Shown here: positions 34,093 through 42,508 of the stretch, one piece after another
How the letters are laid out: every line of letters starts with the position of its first letter
How positions within the stretch are numbered: the stretch's first letter is position 1
Source of the DNA: Curtobacterium flaccumfaciens UCD-AKU
GTDB lineage: Bacteria > Actinomycetota > Actinomycetes > Actinomycetales > Microbacteriaceae
Direction: 5' to 3'
Length of the DNA stretch: 64,000 nucleotides
NCBI RefSeq assembly: GCF_000349565.1
Contig: NZ_KB714631.1
Coordinates: 126,414 to 190,413 of the forward strand
Program-made: the position numbers and the translations under genes
Notes under the pieces: model-generated
The model's input: only the letters and a program-made list of their open reading frames with translations
Told to the model about the DNA's origin: nothing
Database searches by the model: none

Positions 34093-35751
34093 TCAGGAAC
34101 GCAACCAGGCCGTCCCCACGCCCGACAGGTCGCCGTCGACCACCGGGGCCGAGGCGAGCAGCAGTTCCCCGGCCGGCAGCGCGAAGGGCTCGTCGCCGAA
34201 GACCGTCACGCTCGTCCATCCGTTCGGCCGACGGAACGCGAGCACGTCGTCGCGGCGGGTCTCGATCCACTCGAGCTGTTCCTCGGACTGCAGCTGGCCG
34301 CGCAGGCCGAGCGCCTTCCGGTACAGGTGCAGGGTGGAGTCGGGGTCGGCGTCCTCGGCCTCGACGCTGGAGTCGGCGAACCACGCCGGCTGTGGCAGGT
34401 GCGAGCCGTCCGGACCGAAGCCGAACGACGAGCCGGTGCGCGTCCACGGGATCGGCACGCGGCAGCCGTCACGGCCGACGTCGACGCCCGGGTTGCGGAA
34501 GAACGCCGGGTCCTGGCGGTCGGCGTCCGGGATGTCGCCGACCTCGTGCAGGCCGAGCTCCTCGCCCTGGTACAGGTAGGCGGAGCCGGGCAGGGCGAGT
34601 TCGAGCAGTGTGGCGGCCTGTGCGCGGCGCAGGCCGAGCGACCGGTCGAGCGCGTCCTGCGAGCCGCCGGCGAGCAGCCAGGCGCTGCCCTGCTTGTCGG
34701 TGCCGCCGGCGCGCGGCGGCAGGGCGTAGCGGGTGGCGTGCCGGACGACGTCGTGGTTGGAGAACACCCACGTGGTCGACGAGCCGGACTGCTCGGCGAG
34801 GCCGAGGTTGAACTCGATGATCGTGCGGAACTGCCCGGCGTCGAAGTCGGCCTCGAGCAGGTCGAAGTTGAACGCCTGACCGAGCCCCTCGGCGCTGGCG
34901 TAGCGGGCACGGCGGTGGGCGGGGACCCAGGCCTCGGCGACCGCGGTGCGGGCCGGCGTGTACTCGTTGAAGACCGTCCGCCACTCGGCGTAGATCTCGT
35001 GCACGTCGTCGCGGTCCCAGAGCGGGTGCGTGCCGTCCTTCGGCATCTCGGCGAGCTCGGCCCAGGTGGGCAGGGTCTCGCCCAGGTCCTTCGCCAGGCC
35101 GTGAGCCACGTCGATGCGGAACCCGTCGACGCCGCGGTCGGACCAGAAACGCAGGGTGTGCAGGAAGTCGTCGCGGACCTCGCGGTTCGCCCAGTTCAGA
35201 TCGGGCTGCTCCTTCGCGAAGCTGTGCAGGTACCACTGGCCGTCGCCGACGGCGGTCCAGGCCGGCCCGCCGAAGATCGAGATCCAGTCGGCGGGGGCGT
35301 CCTCGCCGGACGGCCCACTGCCGTCGCGGAACACGTAGCGGTCGCGGGCGGGGGAGCCCTTCGGCGCTGCGAGCGCCTCGCGGAACCACTCGTGCCGGTC
35401 GCTCGTGTGGTTCGGGACGACGTCGACGATCACCCGGATGCCCGTGGCGTGCAGTGCCTCGACCATCCGGTCGAAGTCGTCGAGGGTGCCGAGGCGCGGG
35501 TCGACGTCGCGGTAGTCGTCGACGTCGTAGCCGCCGTCGGCCAGGGCGGACGGGTAGAAGGGGCTGAGCCAGACGGCCTCGACGCCGAGTGAGGCCAGGT
35601 ACGGCACCCGCTCGGTGATGCCGGGCAGGTCGCCGATGCCGTCGCCGTTCGCGTCGGCGAACGAGCGGGGGTAGATCTGGTAGACGCTGGCCTGGCGCCA
35701 CCAGGTCTCGTCGTTCGTGGTGGCGGCGGGCTGGGCGAGGGTGTCGGTCAC
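34093..35751 (-). CDS. GH13 alpha-glucosidase (oligo-1,6-glucosidase group)
   Basis: Hydrolyses alpha-glucosides in the cytoplasm. 552 residues, no signal peptide. WWRQASVYQIYPRSFADANG opens the barrel; VIVDVVPNHTSD, GFRIDVAHG with nucleophile Asp214, AVAEAW with acid/base Glu273 and FSNHD with Asp334 are the four conserved regions. The sequence PNHTSD and lack of a Lys-His signature fit the GH13 oligo-1,6-glucosidase/alpha-glucosidase/trehalulose group; exact bond specificity cannot be fixed. GTG 35751 follows AAAGG. Last gene of a binding protein-permease-permease-glucosidase operon, so it probably cleaves the imported sugar. Confidence 0.9.
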   Translation of the reverse strand: MTDTLAQPAATTNDETWWRQASVYQIYPRSFADANGDGIGDLPGITERVPYLASLGVEAVWLSPFYPSALADGGYDVDDYRDVDPRLGTLDDFDRMVEALHATGIRVIVDVVPNHTSDRHEWFREALAAPKGSPARDRYVFRDGSGPSGEDAPADWISIFGGPAWTAVGDGQWYLHSFAKEQPDLNWANREVRDDFLHTLRFWSDRGVDGFRIDVAHGLAKDLGETLPTWAELAEMPKDGTHPLWDRDDVHEIYAEWRTVFNEYTPARTAVAEAWVPAHRRARYASAEGLGQAFNFDLLEADFDAGQFRTIIEFNLGLAEQSGSSTTWVFSNHDVVRHATRYALPPRAGGTDKQGSAWLLAGGSQDALDRSLGLRRAQAATLLELALPGSAYLYQGEELGLHEVGDIPDADRQDPAFFRNPGVDVGRDGCRVPIPWTRTGSSFGFGPDGSHLPQPAWFADSSVEAEDADPDSTLHLYRKALGLRGQLQSEEQLEWIETRRDDVLAFRRPNGWTSVTVFGDEPFALPAGELLLASAPVVDGDLSGVGTAWLRS

Positions 35752-35828
35752 GTCGGGCCTTTCGTGGGTCGAGGGGTTCGTCGGGTTCGTGGGGTGTGTG
35801 TCGGTCGGGTCCGCACCGGCGGTGTCGG

Positions 35829-36749
35829 TCACTTGATGGCGCCCTGCGTCACGCCCGCCATCACCCACCGCTGGGTGACGAGGTAGACGATGATCGCCGG
35901 GGCCATGGCCATCAGGTACGAGGCGAACGACACGTTGTAGTTGTTGCTGAACTGCGTCTGGAACATCTGCTGCAGCACCGGCAGGGTCTGCAAGCCCGGG
36001 TCGGAGGTGATCAAAGACGGCATCACGAAGTCGTTCCAGGACGCGAGGAACGCGAAGATGCCGACGGTGGCGCTCATCGGTGCCAGCAGCGGGAACACGA
36101 GTCGCCAGAACACCTGTCCCGTGCTCGCACCGTCGATGCGTGCACTCTCCTCCAGTTCCGCCGGGATCGAACGCAGGAAGGCCGTGAAGAGCAGCACGCT
36201 GAAGGACAGTTGGAACATGACGTGCAGGATCGCGACGCCGAGCGGGTTGTCCAGGTGCGCGAGCCCGGTGAGCTTCACCTGCGACAGCGCGAGCACCGGG
36301 AACGGCAGGAACATCGCGGCGAGCAGGTAGAAGAACGACCAGCGGAACAGCCGGCGGTCCCAGTTCCGGGCGATCGCGTACGCCGTGAACGAGGCGAGCA
36401 GGATCGTGCCGACGACGGTGATCGCGGCGACGAACACGGAGACCCCGAACGCCCGCGGGAAGTCGGTCAGCTGCCACGCCTGCACGAAGCCGTCGACGCT
36501 GAACGGCGCCGGCAGCGAGAACGCGTTGCCGTCGACCGCCTGGCCGGTGGTCTTGAACGCCATCGTCAGGGTGACGTAGAGCGGCACGAGGACGGTCAGT
36601 GCGCAGAGGACGAGGACGACGGTGACGGGCCAGTTGGCGGTGCCGCCGCGCCGACCGGCGGATCGTCCGCCGGCGGATCGGTCGGCGTCGACGGACCGGA
36701 TGCTGCCGGTCGCGGTGGTCCCCGGTCGCAGGGGTGCTTGCAGGGACAT
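35829..36749 (-). CDS. Alpha-glucoside ABC permease, MalG type
   Basis: 306 residues. After about 40 polar residues come NWPVTVVLVLCALTVLVPLY and further helices; EAA loop EESARIDGASTGQVFWRLVF; C-terminus QRWVMAGVTQGAIK is the MalG signature. ATG 36749 overlaps the MalF-type stop (ATGA). A 77-bp gap separates it from the glucosidase. Confidence 0.92.
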   Translation of the reverse strand: MSLQAPLRPGTTATGSIRSVDADRSAGGRSAGRRGGTANWPVTVVLVLCALTVLVPLYVTLTMAFKTTGQAVDGNAFSLPAPFSVDGFVQAWQLTDFPRAFGVSVFVAAITVVGTILLASFTAYAIARNWDRRLFRWSFFYLLAAMFLPFPVLALSQVKLTGLAHLDNPLGVAILHVMFQLSFSVLLFTAFLRSIPAELEESARIDGASTGQVFWRLVFPLLAPMSATVGIFAFLASWNDFVMPSLITSDPGLQTLPVLQQMFQTQFSNNYNVSFASYLMAMAPAIIVYLVTQRWVMAGVTQGAIK

Positions 36750-37717
36750 CAGAGCGCTGCCTTCCCGCGGGTCGCCCGCAGCTGGATCACGGCGATGACG
36801 ACCGCGATGACGAAGAAGATCGTGGCGTTCGCCATCTGGTAGGCGTAGTCGCCGCCGTTGAAGCCCTTGAAGATCGACATCGCGACACTGGTGGTCGAGG
36901 TGCCGGGGCCGCCGTCGGTCAGGCCGACGATGATGTCGTACGAGTTCAGGAAGTTCTTGAACCCGATGACCAGGTTGATCAGGATGTAGCCCGCGGTCAG
37001 CGGTGCGGTGATCGAGACGAGTTGGCGCCAGGCACTGGCACCGTCGAGGGCCGCCGCTTCGTACACCTCGCCCGGGATCGAGAGCACCCCGGCGATGTAG
37101 ATGAGGAGCGTCGACGGGATCGCCTGCCACGCGGTGACGACCACGATCGCCAGCCAGGCCAGATCGGGGTCCGCCAGGATGCTCTGCTCGAGCGGGCCGA
37201 ACCCGATCGCCGTGGCGAAGGCCGGCAGGCTGTTCGCGAACAGGAACGAGAACACGTACGCGATGACGATGCCCGAGATCACCATGGGCAGCACGAACAC
37301 CGCGCGCAGGGCGATCTTGCCGCGGATCTTCGACGTCAGCGCGATGGCGAGCAGGAACGCGATCGCGTTGACGACGATCACGGTGACGAGCGAGAACCCG
37401 AGCGTGAACAGGTACGCCTGCAGGATCGCCGGGTCGGAGAACACCGCGATGTAGTTGGTGAGCCCGGTGAAGCGGAACTCGCCGAAGCCGACGGAGTTCG
37501 TGAAGCTCAGCACGATGCCCATCACGGCCGGCAGCGTGATGGCGAGCGTGAAGAGCACCAGCGTGGGCAGCAGGAACGCCAGGAACAGTGGGTCGACGCG
37601 GGGCTTCCGGCGTCCGTCCCGCAGTCCCTTCCGTCGTCCGGCCTGGAGGCCCGGGGCGGCCCCGCCACGGCGGCGGCGGTCCGCCGTCGTGATCGATTCG
37701 GTGGTCGTGGTTGCCAT
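36749..37717 (-). CDS. Alpha-glucoside ABC permease, MalF type
   Basis: 322 residues, Arg/Gly-rich first 40 residues, then LFLAFLLPTLVLFTLAITLP. EAA loop YEAAALDGASAWRQLVSITA, and a conserved FLNSYDIIVGLTDGGPGTST. ATG 37717 has AAGGAGA upstream, 12 bp from the binding-protein stop. Pairs with the MalG-type subunit; ATPase not encoded here. Confidence 0.92.
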   Translation of the reverse strand: MATTTTESITTADRRRRGGAAPGLQAGRRKGLRDGRRKPRVDPLFLAFLLPTLVLFTLAITLPAVMGIVLSFTNSVGFGEFRFTGLTNYIAVFSDPAILQAYLFTLGFSLVTVIVVNAIAFLLAIALTSKIRGKIALRAVFVLPMVISGIVIAYVFSFLFANSLPAFATAIGFGPLEQSILADPDLAWLAIVVVTAWQAIPSTLLIYIAGVLSIPGEVYEAAALDGASAWRQLVSITAPLTAGYILINLVIGFKNFLNSYDIIVGLTDGGPGTSTTSVAMSIFKGFNGGDYAYQMANATIFFVIAVVIAVIQLRATRGKAAL

Positions 37718-37729
37718 TCGGACGTCTCC

Positions 37730-39028
37730 TTACGCGGCCGTGCGGAGCGCGAGACGCGCCCAGTCGGCGTCGAGGGTGCGGAGCTGGCGCTGCGGGTCGC
37801 CGCCGAAGGCGATCGACTGCGCGGAGTTCGCGACCGGGATCTCGGCGGGGATGAGCTGCGAGGCACCGAGGTAGAAGGCTGCGTCGTCGTAGTACGACTG
37901 CATGCCGCGCAGGGCGGGGTTCGACGCCGGGGGAGCGTCCTTGCGAACGCCGAAGCCGTTGTTGTCCGCGTTGTACTGGTCGTTGACCTTCGACTGCATC
38001 AGGAAGGTCAGGAACTCGCGGGCGGCCTCCTGCTTGCGCGACGCCTCCGGGATCCAGAGGGCCAGGTCGACGTTCACGCGCACCTTCCGGTCGGCCGGGT
38101 CGTCGGTGACGGGCAGCGGGAAGGTGCCGAGGTCCATGTCCTTGTTCGTCTTGGCGATCTCACCGAGCGCCCACGGTCCCTGCAGGTACATGCTCGCCTT
38201 GCCCTGGGCGAAGGCGAGGTTGCCGTCGCCGTACCCACGGCTCGCGGCGCCGTCCTGGTGCCAGGCGCGGAGTCGCACCATGCGCTCCATCGGCTCCCGC
38301 AGGTCGCGCTCGAACGAGACGGCCGATCCCGTTCCGACGTTCGTGCCCTCGCGCCGCAGGGCCTCGAAGGTCGCCGGGGTGTCGATCATGCCGCCGATCG
38401 AGTAGTCGAACATGCCCTGGGCGATCGTCCAGTTGTCCTTGAACGTGCCGTAGATCGGCGCGATGCCGGCCTTCGTCAGTCGTTCGCACACGTCGGCGAA
38501 CTCGCTCCACGTCGTCGGGACCTCGAGCCCCTGCTCCGCGAACAGTGCCTTGTTGTAGATCACCGACGCCGCGGTCACCGAGTAGGGCAGGGCGCTCTTC
38601 CGGCCGGGGTAGTCGGCGGTCTGCTCCATGAGCGGCCACAGGTCGGGGTTGATGGTGTCGGCCTGCGGCAGGTCGGACAGGTCCGTCAGCGCACCGTGCT
38701 CGACGAACGGCACGACCGAGAAGTTGTAGTTCCAGCAGCCGAGGTCCGGCGGTCGGTTCCGGACGAAGTTCGCGGACATGCTCGAGGTCGAGTCGCGGAC
38801 GACCCGGATCTTCGACTGGGTCTGGTGGAACCGTGCGATGAGCTCGTCGAAGTAGCCGATGACCTCGGGCTTCGACACGTAGAACGTGATGGTCTCCGGC
38901 CTGGCGCTCGAGGACCCGATCGGGGCGCACCCGGCGAGCGCGAGGCCCGCCCCGATGCCGCCCGCTCCCAGCAGGAACGAGCGTCGGCTGACCGAGGCTG
39001 CGTTCCTGGCGGTGGCGTGTGCTTGCAC
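37730..39028 (-). CDS. Alpha-glucoside-binding lipoprotein, Tat-type signal
   Basis: SBP_bac_1 receptor, 432 residues. The N-terminus contains SVSRRSFLLGAGGIGAGLAL with a classic twin-arginine motif (SRRSFLL) and lipobox LAGC. Blocks FHQTQSKIRVV, LPYSVTAASVIYNKALFAEQ, GKASMYLQGPWALG and REFLTFLMQSKVNDQYNADN are typical of sugar-binding proteins. GTG 39028 has GGAG at good spacing; a hydrophobic signal starts soon after. First gene of the operon, diverging from the ROK repressor. Ligand inferred from the coupled GH13 enzyme. Confidence 0.9.
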   Translation of the reverse strand: MQAHATARNAASVSRRSFLLGAGGIGAGLALAGCAPIGSSSARPETITFYVSKPEVIGYFDELIARFHQTQSKIRVVRDSTSSMSANFVRNRPPDLGCWNYNFSVVPFVEHGALTDLSDLPQADTINPDLWPLMEQTADYPGRKSALPYSVTAASVIYNKALFAEQGLEVPTTWSEFADVCERLTKAGIAPIYGTFKDNWTIAQGMFDYSIGGMIDTPATFEALRREGTNVGTGSAVSFERDLREPMERMVRLRAWHQDGAASRGYGDGNLAFAQGKASMYLQGPWALGEIAKTNKDMDLGTFPLPVTDDPADRKVRVNVDLALWIPEASRKQEAAREFLTFLMQSKVNDQYNADNNGFGVRKDAPPASNPALRGMQSYYDDAAFYLGASQLIPAEIPVANSAQSIAFGGDPQRQLRTLDADWARLALRTAA

Positions 39029-39104
39029 GTCGTCTCCGTCCGTCCGGACCCGGCGTCCCTGCCGTTCCGTCCCGCGAGCGGCTCCGATGCAGCCCGCGGA
39101 ACTA

Positions 39105-39132
39105 AATGTAGCGAGAAAATCTAATTCTGCAA
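39105..39132 (-). promoter_or_regulatory. Promoter of the alpha-glucoside operon in an AT-rich island
   Basis: Read on the reverse strand: TTGCAG (39132-39127), 16-bp spacer, TACATT (39110-39105), 76 bp before the binding-protein start. The spacer AATTAGATTTTCTCGC is strikingly AT-rich for this genome. TAGATTTT/ACTAAAT half-sites around it are plausible operator material for the divergent ROK protein. Confidence 0.6.
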
Positions 39133-39160
39133 GGAACTCGTCGCACGATAGGGTCACGGC

Positions 39161-40390
39161 ATGCCGCCACCCCGTGGAACGAGCGCAGAGACGCTGCTCG
39201 CGTACGCCTTCGACTCCGCGGCGTTCACCGCGACCGAGGCGATCGACGCCACCGGGCTGACCCGGTCGACCGTCCTGGGTGCGGCCGAGGAACTCGTCCG
39301 GCTCGGCTGGCTCCGCGAGCTCGACGACGCCCGTGCCGCGGGGGAGTACCGGATGGGACGCCCCGCCCGGCGCTACGAACTCGACACCGTCGCCGGGGTC
39401 GTCGTCGGCGTGGACGCCGGCCAGCACCGGGTCACCACCTTCGTCGCCGACCTGCGCGGCACCGTCCTGGGCCGTGCCGAGGGGGCGCTCGGTGCATCTG
39501 GCCTCGACGTGCCCGTGCGGCTCCGGGTCATCGCCGACACCGTGGCCGCTGCGCTCGCTTCGGCAGGCGTCGACCGCACCCGGGTCCTGGTCACCGTCGT
39601 GGGTGTCCCCGCACCGGTCGACGCCGCCGGTGCCTCGCCCGACGACGGCGGCTTCTGGGTCCGGATGAACCCGGGGTTCGACGGCACCGTGCCGGGCGGG
39701 CGGGTGCTCGTCGAGAACGATGCGAACCTCGCCGCGCTCGCCGAACGGCCGTCCTCGGGTGACGCGTCCTTCGCGGCGCTGCTGTCCGGCGAACGCTACG
39801 GCGCTGGCCTCGTCGTCGACGGGGTCCTGCTGCGCGGCGCCCACGGCGGAGCGGGGGAGATGCGGGTGCTCGAGCTCGTCGAGGGCGTCGGTTCGTCCGC
39901 CGGCATCGGCGCCGTCGCCCGAACCTTCGTGGCCGACGCCGTCGCCGCGGGGCGCATCCCCGCGGACGCCGCGCTCGCCGCGGACGCCGCACTGGTGTTC
40001 GCGGCCGCACGGAGCGGTGATCCGGTCGCGCGCACCATCGTCGACCGCCTGGGCGACCGCCTGGCCCGGGTCTGCGTCCTGCTCGCGAGCCTGCTCGACA
40101 TCGACCGCGTGGTGGTCGCCGGCGCGATCGCCCAACCGGCGGTCGCCGTCATTGACCGTGCCCGCGACCTGCTCGCCGAGGGGCACTTCGACCCGGTGCC
40201 CGAACTCGTCGCGTCGTCGCTCGGCGCCGACGTCGTCGTCATCGGGGCCGTGGCCCACGCGGTCGATGCGGTGCGGGCCGACCCGCTGTCCTTTCCGCTG
40301 CTCAGCCGGGCAGCGGCACCTCGTGGTCCCGGTCCCACGGTTCCGTCCAGCCGAGTCGGTCGAACAGTGCATCCAGCAGCATCGCGGTGA
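39161..40390 (+). CDS. ROK-family transcriptional repressor
   Basis: N-terminal winged helix (TATEAIDATGLTRSTVLGAA) followed by a ROK sugar-kinase-like domain: GVVVGVDAGQHRVTTFVADL, VLVENDANLAALAE, GERYGAGLVVDGVLLRGAHG and GAGEMRVLEL. Kinase-type ATP motif is weak and the Cys-rich zinc motif of glucokinases is absent (GAGEMRVLELVEG in its place), so it is a regulator rather than an enzyme. 409 residues; the last 25 or so are low-complexity because the frame runs 89 bp into the convergent Nudix gene. Probably controls the divergent alpha-glucoside operon. Confidence 0.88.
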   Translation: MPPPRGTSAETLLAYAFDSAAFTATEAIDATGLTRSTVLGAAEELVRLGWLRELDDARAAGEYRMGRPARRYELDTVAGVVVGVDAGQHRVTTFVADLRGTVLGRAEGALGASGLDVPVRLRVIADTVAAALASAGVDRTRVLVTVVGVPAPVDAAGASPDDGGFWVRMNPGFDGTVPGGRVLVENDANLAALAERPSSGDASFAALLSGERYGAGLVVDGVLLRGAHGGAGEMRVLELVEGVGSSAGIGAVARTFVADAVAAGRIPADAALAADAALVFAAARSGDPVARTIVDRLGDRLARVCVLLASLLDIDRVVVAGAIAQPAVAVIDRARDLLAEGHFDPVPELVASSLGADVVVIGAVAHAVDAVRADPLSFPLLSRAAAPRGPGPTVPSSRVGRTVHPAASR

Positions 40391-40994
40391 AGCCCCACAC
40401 CAGGTGGTCGTCGCCGTCGGCCTCGATCGTGAACGCTGCTCCGCGCCACTCCTGACCACCGCGGCGGATCACCGTCACGCCGCGGTTCGCCGGGTCGAGC
40501 AGATCGGCAACCGGCACCCGGAACACCGCGGCCGACTCGTGCTCGTCGACGACGTGGATCGGTGACGGGTCCCGCCACCAGCCGATGACCGGCTGGACCA
40601 GGTGGTTCGAGAACGCCAGCGGTACGGCGGGCAGGGGGCCGAGCACCTCGACGCCGGCGGGATCGAGGCCCGTCTCCTCCTGCGCCTCGCGCAGTGCGGC
40701 GGCGACGGCGTCCACGTCGCCCGGGTCGATGCGCCCGCCGGGGAACGCGACCTCGCCGGCGTGGGCGCGCAGGGTCGTGGCCCGGGCGAGGAGCAGGACG
40801 TCGAGGTCGCGCGGGACCCCGGGTGCCGTCGCGGGTCGGTCGCTCGGGATGCGGTCGAGGACGCCGAAGAGCATCAGGACGGCCGCCCGTCGCGGGGTGG
40901 ACGTCCCGCCGGGTTCGCCGATCGGCCCGGCGTCGCCCCAGCCGTCCGCAGCGACCGCGGCGAGTGCTGCCCGTGCTGATCCGTCGTGCGTCAC
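40302..40994 (-). CDS. Nudix hydrolase, probable CoA pyrophosphatase
   Basis: 230 residues. The Nudix box spans residues 86-110 (GGRIDPGDVDAVAAALREAQ then EETGL), preceded by LRAHAGEVAFPGG, the extended motif of coenzyme A diphosphatases (NudL/PCD1-like). Hydrolyses CoA and derivatives in known members. GTG 40994. Tail-to-tail overlap of 89 bp with the ROK gene, so one C-terminus may be shorter. Cytoplasmic; no context link to sugar uptake. Confidence 0.88.
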   Translation of the reverse strand: MTHDGSARAALAAVAADGWGDAGPIGEPGGTSTPRRAAVLMLFGVLDRIPSDRPATAPGVPRDLDVLLLARATTLRAHAGEVAFPGGRIDPGDVDAVAAALREAQEETGLDPAGVEVLGPLPAVPLAFSNHLVQPVIGWWRDPSPIHVVDEHESAAVFRVPVADLLDPANRGVTVIRRGGQEWRGAAFTIEADGDDHLVWGFTAMLLDALFDRLGWTEPWDRDHEVPLPG

Positions 40995-41176
40995 CCGTTC
41001 ACCATAGATGCGGCCACCGGGAGCTCCGGTGACGCTGGCGCGCAGGAAGCTTCACTGGGGATTGTTCGGGCGTCTCCTGGGAGCGGGGCAGGTGGGAACT
41101 GTGGGAACCGGAAGCGCCTCGGTGCCCCGTTCGCAGCGGGCCACCGCCACGATGGCAACGTCCGCCGGGAGGCCCC

Positions 41177-42508
41177 ATGTTCCACGATCTGCTCCGACCC
41201 CTGTTCCACATCGCCGTCGTCGCACCGTCCGTGCTCGTCCCGGTCGACGTCATCGCGGTGCTCCTCACCGTCGCCGCGCTCCTGCCCGCGTTCGGTCGTC
41301 GCTCCCGGCACCCGGTCCGGGGCCTGGTCTGGCGGCTCGGCGCCATGGCCGTCGGAGCCGTGCTCGGCTTGGTCGCGGTGTGGTGGTTCGGCGACGTGCA
41401 GGACCTGTACGGGGTGTCGTTCACGCCGGTCACCCGGATGTGGGTGGCCTTGGCCTTCGGCGGTGTCGGCCTGCTCGTCGTGGTCGTCGTCCAGGGCGGC
41501 TGGCTGCGCCGCGTCCTCGGCCTGCTCGCGGCGGTGGCGGTGGCGCTGGCCGCCGTCCTCGGCGTCAACGTCGACTTCGGCGCGTACCGCACGATCGAGC
41601 AGGCCGTGACGACGGATCCGTACCCATCCGGTCCGCTGGGACACGAGACGGGGGTGGGGCGCGCCTCCAGTCCGGTGGTGGACCCGGCCACCTGGCGGGC
41701 ACCCGCCGGCATGCCGCGGCGTGGGAAGGTGCTCTCCGTCGACATCCCGTCGACCGTCTCCCACTTCCACGCACGGCCGGCGGTCGTGTACCTGCCGCCC
41801 GCAGCACTGACCGAACGACCGCCGACCCTGCCCGTCCTGATCAGCCTCGCCGGGCAACCCGGCCAGCCGAGCGACATGTTCCAGGCCGGCCGGCTCGGCG
41901 CGGTGATGGACGCCTTCGCTGCGGCACACCACGGGCTCGCCCCGATCGTCGTCGCACCCGACCAGCTCGGAGCGCCGGACCGCAACCCGATGTGCGTCGA
42001 CTCGTCCCTCGGCCGCTCCGCGACGTACATCATGACCGACACCACGAACTGGATCCGGCAGCACCTGCGCGTCGGAGCGTCCCCCTCCGCCTGGGGCATC
42101 GTCGGGTTCTCGCAGGGCGCGACGTGCGCCATGCAGTTCTCCACCGCACACCCCGGCGTGTTCGGCACGACCTTCGCCATCTCGAGCGAGCTCGCACCCC
42201 TGAACGGCTCCGTCCAGCACAGCATCCAGTACGGGTTCGGCGGCTCGGCCTCGCGGTACGCCGCAGCGGCACCGCGGGCGATCATGCGTGCGCACGGTCC
42301 CTACCCCGGGCACCTGACGGTGTTCGCCTACGGCAGCGACGACGCCCCCTATGTCGCGTCGACCAGGGCACTCCGCGCCGCCGCGAACGCCGCCGGCATG
42401 CAGACCCGGCTGTTCGTGTCCGAGGGCTCCGCCCATGACTGGAACACCGTCCGCTACGCCCTGCGCGTCGGGATGCCCGGCGTCATCGCGCACCTGGGCC
42501 TCCGGTGA
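41177..42508 (+). CDS. Membrane-anchored esterase, probable aminoacyl-lipid hydrolase
   Basis: 443 residues. The first about 135 carry four hydrophobic helices (LLRPLFHIAVVAPSVLVPVD, LGAMAVGAVLGLVAVWWFG, MWVALAFGGVGLLVVVVV, VLGLLAAVAVALAAVLGV). Then an extracytoplasmic alpha/beta-hydrolase of the esterase D / mycolyltransferase type: VVYLPPA, PVLISLAGQPGQPSD, nucleophile Ser312 in VGFSQGATCA, and His420 in SAHDW. ATG 41177 follows GGGAGG. Its stop overlaps the start of an MprF-like gene. In Corynebacterium an esterase gene adjoins the alanyl-diacylglycerol synthase and hydrolyses its product; the same pairing suggests that role here. Confidence 0.85.
   Translation: MFHDLLRPLFHIAVVAPSVLVPVDVIAVLLTVAALLPAFGRRSRHPVRGLVWRLGAMAVGAVLGLVAVWWFGDVQDLYGVSFTPVTRMWVALAFGGVGLLVVVVVQGGWLRRVLGLLAAVAVALAAVLGVNVDFGAYRTIEQAVTTDPYPSGPLGHETGVGRASSPVVDPATWRAPAGMPRRGKVLSVDIPSTVSHFHARPAVVYLPPAALTERPPTLPVLISLAGQPGQPSDMFQAGRLGAVMDAFAAAHHGLAPIVVAPDQLGAPDRNPMCVDSSLGRSATYIMTDTTNWIRQHLRVGASPSAWGIVGFSQGATCAMQFSTAHPGVFGTTFAISSELAPLNGSVQHSIQYGFGGSASRYAAAAPRAIMRAHGPYPGHLTVFAYGSDDAPYVASTRALRAAANAAGMQTRLFVSEGSAHDWNTVRYALRVGMPGVIAHLGLR

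Noticed and set aside
36734..39124. A 796-codon forward frame opposite the alpha-glucoside transporter genes
   Set aside because: Antisense to clear permease and binding-protein genes; composition is Arg/Asp/Glu/His-rich without pattern.
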